From Pseudomonadota bacterium (GTDB taxonomy: Bacteria; Pseudomonadota; Gammaproteobacteria; Xanthomonadales; Xanthomonadaceae), in contig JAFADB010000314.1 in NCBI GenBank assembly GCA_023425225.1, forward strand, positions 1 through 12,643: DNA of 12,643 nucleotides, read 5' to 3'. Positions within the stretch are counted from its first letter, which is position 1; every line of letters starts with the position of its first letter. The position numbers were made by a program, and so were the translations under genes. Below are positions 5,980-12,643 of this stretch, piece by piece. Below the pieces are notes generated by a model, which was not told where the DNA came from, did no database searches, and worked only from the letters and a program-made list of their open reading frames with translations.

Positions 5980-8322
5980 ATGAAACCCCGTTCGTGCCAT
6001 TCGTTGTCGATGCTCAGCGTCGCGCTCGCCAGCGTGCTGGCAACCAATGCGCATGCCCAGAGCACGGAAGGCGACGTGGAGAAACCGTCGCGCACCACCG
6101 CGTCCAGCACCTCCAACACCACCGCCGCCTACGAGACCAGGCGCATCCAGGAACTGGACAAGGTCAGCGTCACCGCCAGCAAGGATGCCTTCGTCCTCGG
6201 CGGTGGCAACATGACCGTGCAGACCGCCGCCAAGGCGATCTCGACCGTGACCCGCGAGGCGATCGGCAAGGCCGCCGGCGGCAGCAACTTCACCCAGCTG
6301 ATCGACGCGATCCCCGGCGTGGACACCGCCACCGCCGACGTCACCGGCCTGTCCAACGGCAGCTACAGCCTGCGCGGCTTCGATTCCTCGGCGATCGGCA
6401 TCACCGTCAACGGTGCGCCGGTGACCGACAGCGGCAGCTATTCGATCTACGCCACCGAGTACGGCGACGGCGAGAACTACAACGACATCACCGTGCTGCA
6501 GGGCACCCCGAACGTCGATGCGCCGGAGATGGGCGCCACCGGCGGCCAGATCGCCTGGTCCACGATCGATCCGACCCACGCGTTCGGCGTCGACTTCAAC
6601 CAGGGCTTCGGCAGCAACGACTACCGCCGCACCTTCCTGCGGGTGAACACCGGCGACACCGGCCCGGTGCGTTCGTGGGTGTCCATTTCCCGGAACACCG
6701 CCGACAAGTGGAAGGGCGCCGGCGGCCTGGACGTGACCAAGATCGACGGCAAGAGCCTGTGGGACATCAGCCCGGGCAATTCGATCAGCGCCTCGTTCCA
6801 GTACAACCGCCAGTCCAACTACTCCTACAACACCGCCAGCAAGGCCCAGCTGGCGAACAACTACGAGTACGACTACGCCGAGGACTGGGGCAGCGGTTCG
6901 ACCAGCTACTACAAGCTGCGCCGCAACCCGTACAGGAGCCTGCTGGCCAGCCTGGATGGCGAGTTCACGCTGAGCGACAGCGTTCGCCTGTCGGTGGTGC
7001 CGTACGTGTGGTGGGGCAAGGGCGGCGGTTCCAGCGCGACGACGATCAGGCCGTCGACCGGCACCGGCAATGTCTACGGCACGTCCGATACCGTGACGGA
7101 CAGCAGCGACTACGCCTACACGTACTCCTACTCCAGCACGGTGCGGCCGGGCGTGGTGGTGAAGTTCTTCCAGGACATCGGCAGGGACCACAACCTGGTC
7201 TACGGCCTGTGGTACGACCGCTCCCGCAAGAGCCAGAACAGCAGCATCGTCGCCGCCGACCAGGCCACCGGCGAACCCTGCGACGTGTGGGCCGATACCG
7301 CCAGCTGCTTCATCACCTACCCCGACGGCTCGGTGCAGCAGAGCTACCGCGCCTACACGGTGACCACGGTGCAGAAGTACTTCGTCCAGGACAACTGGAC
7401 CCCGACCGACCAGCTGACGGTCAACCTGGGCGTCTCGCTGCTGCGCGCCCGCCGCAAGGGCTGGGACTACTCGTATCCAGGGGCGATCTCCGAGATCGGC
7501 GCCATCTTCGACAACACCTACAGCAAGACGCTGCCGGCATTCGGTGCCAAGTACCAGATCGACGACAGCAACCAGGTCTACCTGGGTGTGTCCAAGAGCT
7601 TCCGGGTGCCGGCGACCTCCTCGATCTACACCAACCAGTTCGCCGGCACCGAGCAGCCCGAGCCGGAATCGGCCTGGACCTACGACCTGGGCTGGCGCTT
7701 CTACGGCGACCGGCTCGGCACGTCGCTGATGCTCTACCAGAGCGACTACCGGAACAAGTCGATCTCCAGCTACGCCGACGACGGCGTCACCTCGATCTAC
7801 ACGACGATCCCCAAGGTGCAGATGCGCGGCTTCAACGGCGAGGCCAGCTACGCGCTGACCGACGCCCTGAAGCTGTACGCCTCCTACACCCATACCCAGG
7901 CCGAGGTGAAGAGCCCGTACGGCTACAAGGGCATCGACTACCCGACCGACGGCAAGCAGCTGCCCAACACCCCGAAGGACCTGTTCACGCTTTCGCTGAA
8001 CTACGGCCAGGGACCGTTCTGGGCATCGCTGAAGGCCCGCTACTCCGGTTCGCGCTACGGCGACTACATGAACACCGAGCGGGTCGGCGGCTACACCACG
8101 CTGGGCCTGAACGCCGGCTACGACTTCCCGGACTGGGACTGGCTGAAGAAGCCCTACATCAAGTTCAACGTCAGCAACCTGACCGACCGCAAGGCGATCA
8201 CCTGGGCGAACAGCACCACGCTGGAGTCGCTGGCCGAGGACGGCCTGCCCAGCACCGGCACCGCGTACTACACGGTGCTGCAGCCGCGCGCCTTCATCGT
8301 GACCGTCGGCGCTTCGTTCTGA
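5980..8322 (+). CDS. TonB-dependent outer-membrane receptor
   Basis: This is a 780-residue outer-membrane active transporter powered by TonB-ExbBD. A signal peptide (residues 1-26) ends AHA and is probably cut before Q27. A Ser/Thr-rich linker follows, then the TonB box LDKVSVTA (59-66). The plug domain (about 75-190) includes LIDAIPGVD, the family signature SLRGFDSS (130-137) and ITVNGAPVTD. The rest is a 22-strand beta-barrel rich in Tyr, Ser and Asp, ending in an aromatic beta-signal (AFIVTVGASF). There is no N-terminal STN signalling domain, so direct sigma/anti-sigma signalling is unlikely. C434 and C443 may form a disulfide in an extracellular loop. The ATG at 5980 follows a GAGGT site and gives a clean signal peptide. 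The substrate is unknown: no periplasmic, ABC, hydrolase or siderophore gene adjoins it. Expression is probably governed by the dyads upstream. Confidence 0.95.
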   Translation: MKPRSCHSLSMLSVALASVLATNAHAQSTEGDVEKPSRTTASSTSNTTAAYETRRIQELDKVSVTASKDAFVLGGGNMTVQTAAKAISTVTREAIGKAAGGSNFTQLIDAIPGVDTATADVTGLSNGSYSLRGFDSSAIGITVNGAPVTDSGSYSIYATEYGDGENYNDITVLQGTPNVDAPEMGATGGQIAWSTIDPTHAFGVDFNQGFGSNDYRRTFLRVNTGDTGPVRSWVSISRNTADKWKGAGGLDVTKIDGKSLWDISPGNSISASFQYNRQSNYSYNTASKAQLANNYEYDYAEDWGSGSTSYYKLRRNPYRSLLASLDGEFTLSDSVRLSVVPYVWWGKGGGSSATTIRPSTGTGNVYGTSDTVTDSSDYAYTYSYSSTVRPGVVVKFFQDIGRDHNLVYGLWYDRSRKSQNSSIVAADQATGEPCDVWADTASCFITYPDGSVQQSYRAYTVTTVQKYFVQDNWTPTDQLTVNLGVSLLRARRKGWDYSYPGAISEIGAIFDNTYSKTLPAFGAKYQIDDSNQVYLGVSKSFRVPATSSIYTNQFAGTEQPEPESAWTYDLGWRFYGDRLGTSLMLYQSDYRNKSISSYADDGVTSIYTTIPKVQMRGFNGEASYALTDALKLYASYTHTQAEVKSPYGYKGIDYPTDGKQLPNTPKDLFTLSLNYGQGPFWASLKARYSGSRYGDYMNTERVGGYTTLGLNAGYDFPDWDWLKKPYIKFNVSNLTDRKAITWANSTTLESLAEDGLPSTGTAYYTVLQPRAFIVTVGASF

Positions 8323-8343
8323 GCGGACGCCCGCGATCGGCGG

Positions 8344-8373
8344 GAAGGGCCGGCGCAGATGCGCCGGCCCTTC
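8344..8373 (+). terminator. Strong hairpin terminator of the receptor gene
   Basis: A 13-bp perfect stem (8344-8356 with 8361-8373) encloses the loop AGAT and lies 21 nt after the receptor stop. The stem is GAAGGGCCGGCGC and its complement. The A-rich left base and TTC right base resemble a GC-rich intrinsic terminator with a minimal T-tract. It may work in both directions, since ald converges from the right. Confidence 0.75.
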
Positions 8374-8518
8374 GGACGATGACGAACGAGGCCCGAACAG
8401 CAGGGCCGGAGCACGTGTCCGCGTCAATCAGACATGTCCTCTCAGCCCCCCGATGTCTCCTCCGGCGCCCATCGTGCAGGCTGCCGGACAACCCTTCTGC
8501 CTTCAGGCAACCGCGCGA

Positions 8519-9631
8519 CTATGCCAGCGCGCGCGCCGGCGGCACGTACTCGTAGCCCAGGTCGTCGGCGACCGCCTTGTAGGTCACGCGTCCGGCATGG
8601 ACGTTCAGGCCGTTGAGCAGGTTCTCGTCGTCCAGCAGGGCCTGGACGCCCTTGTCGGCCAGCTGGATCGCGTAGGGCAAGGTGGCATTGGTCAGCGCGA
8701 AGGTGGACGTGCGCGCGACGCCGCCGGGCATGTTGGCCACGCAGTAGTGGATGATGCCGTCCACCGCATAGGTCGGATCCTGGTGGGTGGTGGCCCGGCT
8801 GGTCTCGAAGCAGCCGCCCTGGTCGATGGCCACGTCCACCAGCACCGAGCCTGGACGCATCAACTTGAGCTGGTCGCGCGTGACCAGCTTGGGGGCCGCG
8901 GCGCCGGGGATCAGTACCGCGCCGATCACCAGGTCGGTGTGCGGCAGGCGTTCCTCGATCGCGTCGTGGGTGGAGTACAGGGTGGTCAGGCGGTCGCCGT
9001 AGAGTTCGTCCAGATACTTCAGCCGGTCCAGCGAACGGTCGACGATGGTGACGCGGGCATTCAGGCCCAGTGCCATGCGCGCGGCGTTGATGCCGACCAC
9101 GCCGCCGCCGATGACCAGCACCTCGGCCGGCGGCACGCCCGGCACGCCGCCCAGCAGCACGCCCGAGCCGCCCTGCGCCTTCTCCAGCGCATGCGCGCCG
9201 GCCTGGATCGACATGCGCCCGGCCACTTCGCTCATCGGCGCCAGCAACGGCAGGCCGCCGCGGCCGTCGGTGACGGTTTCGTAGGCGATCGCGGTGACCC
9301 CGGAGGCGACCAGCGCGGTGGTCTGCGCCGGATCCGGCGCCAGGTGCAGGTAGGTGTACAGCAGCTGCCCGGGGCGCAGCATCGCGCATTCGGCCGGTTG
9401 CGGCTCCTTGACCTTGATGATCATGCCGGCGCGCCGGAAGATCTCCTCGGCCGTATCCACGATCTCGGCGCCGGCCTTCAGATACTGCTCGTCGGTCAGT
9501 CCGATTGCCGTGCCGCCGTCACGCTGCACGAGGACCGTGTGGCCGTGGACGGCCAGTTCGCGTGCGCCGGACGGCGTCAGGCCGATGCGGTGTTCGTTGT
9601 TCTTTATTTCCTTGGGGACGCCGATCAGCAT
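8519..9631 (-). CDS. ald: Alanine dehydrogenase (NAD-dependent)
   Basis: Ald catalyses reversible oxidative deamination of L-alanine to pyruvate, ammonia and NADH in the cytoplasm, supporting growth on alanine or alanine synthesis. The 370-residue product has the family length of about 370-378. Canonical residues fall at their usual numbers: R15 in EHRIGLTP, K75 in IIKVKEP, H96 in YLHLA, D270 in DVAIDQGG and N300 in VANMPG. The Rossmann motif VIGGGVVG (173-180) is followed by D198 in TIVDRS for NAD binding. The ATG at 9631 gives [15 protein letters not shown], the standard start, with GGAGAG as ribosome site 7 nt upstream. An in-frame ATG at 9646 would bury that site and is less likely. No Lrp/AsnC regulator gene, often found beside ald, is present. 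A small TGCCTTCAGGCA dyad (8498-8509) lies just past the stop. Confidence 0.97.
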   Translation of the reverse strand: MLIGVPKEIKNNEHRIGLTPSGARELAVHGHTVLVQRDGGTAIGLTDEQYLKAGAEIVDTAEEIFRRAGMIIKVKEPQPAECAMLRPGQLLYTYLHLAPDPAQTTALVASGVTAIAYETVTDGRGGLPLLAPMSEVAGRMSIQAGAHALEKAQGGSGVLLGGVPGVPPAEVLVIGGGVVGINAARMALGLNARVTIVDRSLDRLKYLDELYGDRLTTLYSTHDAIEERLPHTDLVIGAVLIPGAAAPKLVTRDQLKLMRPGSVLVDVAIDQGGCFETSRATTHQDPTYAVDGIIHYCVANMPGGVARTSTFALTNATLPYAIQLADKGVQALLDDENLLNGLNVHAGRVTYKAVADDLGYEYVPPARALA

Positions 9632-9990
9632 GGTGGAACTCTCCATGGAAGTCGTGGATGGCCTGCGCACCAGGCATGTCTACGCCAAAAAATCCGGCGC
9701 CTGATGCAATGGACGGTGCCCGCCGCAATCCCCAGTACAGCGTGGGACATGTCGATGATGAACGGCGATGGCGCGATGGCGGGGCCATCGACAAACACCG
9801 GTTGGCAGGGTGCCAGCATGGCCCACGCAGGTGAATGCGGCGCAAGCGCGCAGGAACGGTCCGGTCGCGCAGCATGGACCGCGGCGGCGGACCTCGCTCG
9901 ATCAGGCGTACTGCCCTGCGGAAGCCGGCGGGCCAGGCACCGGCGGCCGCTGCAGCGGGACGGGCCGGGGAACGGCAACGACCCGGTAGC

Positions 9991-10016
9991 CGATGTCGCG
10001 ACAGCCCCCGACATCG
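9991..10016. promoter_or_regulatory. Dyad CGATGTCG-N10-CGACATCG downstream of plsB, upstream of ald
   Basis: A perfect 8-bp inverted repeat encloses a 10-nt spacer and overlaps a second palindrome, TGTCGCGACA (9994-10003). Another CGACA-TCG-TGTCG repeat follows (10009-10021). It begins 38 nt past the plsB stop, so it may be a terminator stem, or it may be an operator far upstream of ald. Its core resembles the dyad before the receptor gene. Confidence 0.35.
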
Positions 10017-10028
10017 TGTCGCCGGATC

Positions 10029-10045
10029 CGCAGGCCGCCCCTGCG
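10029..10045 (-). terminator. Small hairpin after the plsB stop
   Basis: CGCAGG and CCTGCG pair across a 5-nt loop, 8 nt past the plsB stop codon on the minus strand. The stem is only six pairs and no T-tract follows. Together with the 9991-10016 dyad it may form the plsB transcript end. Confidence 0.3.
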
Positions 10046-10053
10046 CCGGGACG

Positions 10054-12643
10054 TCAGGCCAGCGGCGTGGGCTCTTCCGGCCGGGCCGCTTCCGGGCTGA
10101 CGCGCTCGATGGTGTGGCGCAGCTCGCGGCCGAGGATGAACTTGGCGTCCTTGGCCCACGCGTCCAGGCGATGGTCGAACACCAGCTTGCTGTGCTCGTC
10201 CGGCCACACCAGCTTGAGCTCGCGCAGCTTGTGGATGAAGCCGCGGAACAGCGTCTTGTCGAAGAACTCCGGCGCCGCCGGCGCGTACAGCAGGCTCAAC
10301 CGCTGCGCCGCCTGCTGGCACAGGCTCTCCAGCTCGGCCGCGCCGAGGCTGCCGGGGCGGTTCTTCACCAGCACCGAGATGGTGATGTAGTAGCGCTCGA
10401 ACGCCTGCTGCAGCGAATGGCCGATCGCGCGCAGGCGGAACACCTCATCGGTCTGCCCGGTGTTGCGCGCCAGCATGCCGCCGTCGTCCTCGCCCACGTG
10501 CTGCAGCAGGCCCTCGCGCACGAACACCTCGATGGTGTGCTCGATGCGCGTGGCGAACTCGTCCTCGCTCCACGGCAGGAACAGCTCGGCCTGCAGGAAC
10601 GGGTACACGCTGCGGCCCAGCCGCACCAGCGTGGTCCGGCTCATGCGGCGGTTGTTCTGGAAGCAGCACGCCACCCACGAGGAGGCGGTGAACAGGTGCA
10701 GCACGTTGTTGCGGAAGTAGCTCAGCAGCACCGCGGTGTCGCCGCTGACGCTGAGCACGTCGCCCAGCGGGTGCTTGATGCGGCTGAGCACGTTGATGTG
10801 CTCGGCGTGGGCGATGATGCGCTCGGGCGAGTGCGGGGTGACGGTGACCCGGTCCGAGTACGGCTGGTCGGCCAGCAGCGTCTTGCACAGGGCGATCTGC
10901 GCGATCAGGTCGGCCTCGCCCATGGCGTGCTTGGGGGTGGACAGCAGCGCCAGCGCCAGCAGGTTGATCGGATTGACGTCGGCGGCACCGTTGATGTGCA
11001 CCTGGATCTGCTCGGCCAGGGTATCGACGGTGTGCGACAGCCAGGCCGGCTTGGCGTCCTCGGGCACCGGCTCGCCCTGCCATTCCGGCGCCAGCCGCGC
11101 CAGCACGTCGTTGAGCGCGATCGGCTGGCCGAAGTTGACCACCACCTGGCCGTAGTTCTGCTTGAGCACCTTGGGGATGCCCCACAGCAGCGACCAGATC
11201 GACTCCTTCTCCTTGGGCCGGCCGGACAGCTCGTCCAGGTAGCTGGTGCCTTCCATCAGCTTCTCGTAGCCGATGTAGATGGGCTGGAACAGCACCGGCT
11301 TCTTCGGCTGGCGCAGGAACGCGCGCAGCGTCATCGCGATCATGCCGCCCTTGGGCTGCAGCAGCCGCCCGGTGCGCGAGCGCCCGCCCTCGACGAAGTA
11401 CTCGATCGAGTAGCCGCCGCCGACCAGCTGCGCCACGTACTCGCTGAGCACCGCCGAGTACAGCGCGTTGCCGCGGATCGAGCGGCGGATGAAGAATGCC
11501 CCGCCCTTGCGCAGCAGCGTGCCCACCACCGGCAGGTTGAGGTTGATGCCGGCCACGATGTGCGGCGGCACGATGCCGCGCTCGTACAGCAGGTAGCTCA
11601 GCAGCAGGTAGTCCATGTGGCTGCGGTGGCTGGGCACGTAGATGATCTCGTGCCCGGGCGCGGCGTCCTTGAACTTGTCCAGGTGATGCACCAGCACGCC
11701 GTCGTAGATGCGGTTCCACACGTGGGTGAGCAGGAAGCTGGCCGAACGCACCACCGGGCTGGAATAGTCGGCGGCGATCTCCCAGGCGTAGCCGTGGGCC
11801 TTCTTCCAGGCCTCGGCGCTGCTGCTGTTGTCGCGCCTGGCCTGGGCGGCGATGGCCTCGCGCACCGATTCGGAGGCCAGCACCTGGTCCACCAGCAGGC
11901 GGCGGGTGGACAGGTCCGGGCCGATCACCGCCTCGCGGATGCGGCGGAAGTGGGTGCGCAGCACGCGCTGCAGCTTGCGCACGGTGCGCTCGGGGTCCAG
12001 GCCCTCGTCCACCGTCTCGCGCAGCGAGACCGGCGGGGAGAAGCGCACGATGGTGTCGCGGCCGTTGAGCAGCACCGCCAGCAGGCGGCGGAAGCGGCCC
12101 ACCAGCGCCCAGTTCTCCGAGAACAGCACCGCGAACCAGCCGCTCTGCTTGTCCGGCGCGCGGCCGACGAAGATCGACACCGGCACCAGGTGCACGTCCA
12201 TGCCGCGCTGCACGCGATGGGCGTGCAGCAGCCGCGCCAGCGAATCGGAATGGGTCTTGGCGCCGCGCTGCTCGGGGATCAGCGAGTTGCTGGAACTGCG
12301 CCGCGACAGCGCCAGGTAGGCGCGCTTGCGCCCGAGCGGATCGCCCGGCAGCGGCACCAGCGGCGAGGGCAGGCCGGCCTGGCGGCAGGCCTTGTCCAGG
12401 ATCAGCGCGTTGGACAGGCCGTAGTCCTCGAGCACGTAGACCACCGGGCGGCCGTCGTCGTACTGGCCCGGGTCGTCGGGCTCGATCTTCAGGCCCAGCC
12501 ACGGATCGATCAGGCGGCCCAGCAGCCGCGCCCACAGCGGGCGGCGGCCCTGGCGCGGGGTCGGCGGGCGAGGTCCGCCATGGTCCGGGACGATGGCAGC
12601 AGGGGGGGCGGCCGGCGCCTGCGAGGCGTCGTCCGGGGGGAGC
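10054..12643 (-). CDS. plsB: Glycerol-3-phosphate 1-O-acyltransferase PlsB (N-terminus outside window)
   Basis: PlsB is the inner-membrane enzyme that acylates sn-glycerol 3-phosphate at position 1 to start phospholipid synthesis. The frame is open to the right edge, giving 862 visible residues. In-window translation upstream of the first GTG (12444) continues with GRRPLWARLLGRLIDPWLGL, which resembles xanthomonad PlsB as I recall it, so the true start lies beyond 12643, probably by some tens of codons at most. All four acyltransferase blocks are present: SHRSHMDYLL with the catalytic HX4D (H339 and D344 of the visible part, bases 11611-11628), GGAFFIRRS, the EGGRSRTGRLL block (starting at visible residue 418) and FQPIYIGYEKL. 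The C-terminal half matches the long regulatory and membrane-associated region of the PlsB family. It ends 422 nt before ald and appears to be transcribed separately. Confidence 0.97.
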   Translation of the reverse strand, partial: LPPDDASQAPAAPPAAIVPDHGGPRPPTPRQGRRPLWARLLGRLIDPWLGLKIEPDDPGQYDDGRPVVYVLEDYGLSNALILDKACRQAGLPSPLVPLPGDPLGRKRAYLALSRRSSSNSLIPEQRGAKTHSDSLARLLHAHRVQRGMDVHLVPVSIFVGRAPDKQSGWFAVLFSENWALVGRFRRLLAVLLNGRDTIVRFSPPVSLRETVDEGLDPERTVRKLQRVLRTHFRRIREAVIGPDLSTRRLLVDQVLASESVREAIAAQARRDNSSSAEAWKKAHGYAWEIAADYSSPVVRSASFLLTHVWNRIYDGVLVHHLDKFKDAAPGHEIIYVPSHRSHMDYLLLSYLLYERGIVPPHIVAGINLNLPVVGTLLRKGGAFFIRRSIRGNALYSAVLSEYVAQLVGGGYSIEYFVEGGRSRTGRLLQPKGGMIAMTLRAFLRQPKKPVLFQPIYIGYEKLMEGTSYLDELSGRPKEKESIWSLLWGIPKVLKQNYGQVVVNFGQPIALNDVLARLAPEWQGEPVPEDAKPAWLSHTVDTLAEQIQVHINGAADVNPINLLALALLSTPKHAMGEADLIAQIALCKTLLADQPYSDRVTVTPHSPERIIAHAEHINVLSRIKHPLGDVLSVSGDTAVLLSYFRNNVLHLFTASSWVACCFQNNRRMSRTTLVRLGRSVYPFLQAELFLPWSEDEFATRIEHTIEVFVREGLLQHVGEDDGGMLARNTGQTDEVFRLRAIGHSLQQAFERYYITISVLVKNRPGSLGAAELESLCQQAAQRLSLLYAPAAPEFFDKTLFRGFIHKLRELKLVWPDEHSKLVFDHRLDAWAKDAKFILGRELRHTIERVSPEAARPEEPTPLA

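Larger units (their letters stand above)
9632..10053. other. Non-coding region between plsB and ald
   Basis: This 422-nt stretch has no gene that I can support; short frames on both strands have low-complexity Arg/Pro/Gly composition and no ribosome site. It should hold the ald promoter and the 3' end of plsB. Visible structure includes the hairpin at 10029-10045, the dyad at 9991-10016, a short TGGCA-GGG-TGCCA dyad (9803-9815), and an A-run on the plus strand (9686-9692, a T-run in the ald direction) about 55-60 nt upstream of the ald start. No promoter hexamers with good spacing could be assigned. Confidence 0.6.

Noticed and set aside
5890..8427. 845-codon open frame antisense to the TonB-dependent receptor
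   Set aside because: Its translation is low-complexity (Val/Gly/Ala/Arg/His-rich) with no recognisable domain or ribosome site. It mirrors the GC-biased third codon positions of the receptor, which has clear family motifs.
8430..8458. AGACAT-N17-ATGTCT inverted repeat between the receptor terminator and ald
   Set aside because: Its spacing is long, its half-site order is opposite to the other dyads, and it lies downstream of both convergent genes, so a regulatory role is unlikely.
9625..10014. 129-codon minus-strand frame overlapping the ald start
   Set aside because: No ribosome site or family resemblance; Arg/Pro/Cys-rich composition and overlap with the ald N-terminus point to chance.
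8453..10390. 645-codon plus-strand frame antisense to ald and the end of plsB
   Set aside because: It spans two real genes and their intergenic gap, has a Gln/His/Arg/Ala-biased composition and shows no domain.
10445..12535. 696-codon minus-strand frame within plsB
   Set aside because: Out-of-frame shadow of plsB, rich in Arg, Ala, Gly and Pro; the plsB frame carries all acyltransferase blocks.

Overview
The window is a GC-rich stretch of a gammaproteobacterial chromosome, most likely from the family Xanthomonadaceae (Xanthomonas, Pseudoxanthomonas, Lysobacter and relatives). This rests on recalled resemblance of RdgC, TtcA, PlsB and the multi-HAMP chemoreceptor to xanthomonad proteins, on the high GC with long antisense shadow frames, and on a large orphan TonB-dependent receptor. 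No species call is possible. Nine protein genes are supported; seven are complete and two run off the window edges. I see no rRNA, tRNA, CRISPR array, transposase, integrase or phage gene. Codon use and GC look uniform, so the window reads as core chromosome and not as an island.

Layout. Positions 1-1317 (+) hold the C-terminal part of a methyl-accepting chemotaxis protein. It converges on a four-gene minus-strand block, which in its own reading order is: a secreted BamE-like (SmpA/OmlA-fold) protein (4743-4177), ttcA for tRNA 2-thiocytidine synthesis (4103-3213), rdgC for a recombination-associated DNA-binding protein (3159-2254) and a YgjP-type zinc metallopeptidase (2181-1381). Gaps of 53-73 nt allow co-transcription, but hairpins in two of the gaps could separate the genes. 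A divergent promoter region (4744-4900) also serves a plus-strand pair: a small YdcH/DUF465-like coiled-coil protein with a GTG start and a DUF488 protein that probably starts at TTG. A 303-nt non-coding region with two dyad elements leads into a 780-residue TonB-dependent receptor (5980-8322, +), closed by a strong hairpin terminator. Alanine dehydrogenase (ald, 9631-8519, -) converges on it. After a 422-nt non-coding stretch lies most of plsB, glycerol-3-phosphate acyltransferase (-), whose N-terminus lies beyond the right edge.

Functionally this is a housekeeping neighbourhood (chemotaxis, tRNA thiolation, recombination control, alanine catabolism, phospholipid synthesis) with one outer-membrane uptake gene. 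I did not find a convincing undescribed multi-gene system. The items most worth a second look are small: a hairpin plus a tandem CU-rich tract resembling the anti-Shine-Dalgarno sequence in front of rdgC, an Arg-to-Cys change in a conserved TtcA motif, a similar ATGTCG/CGACAT dyad upstream of both the receptor gene and ald, a possible leaderless GTG start, and the uncharacterised secreted BamE-like protein.
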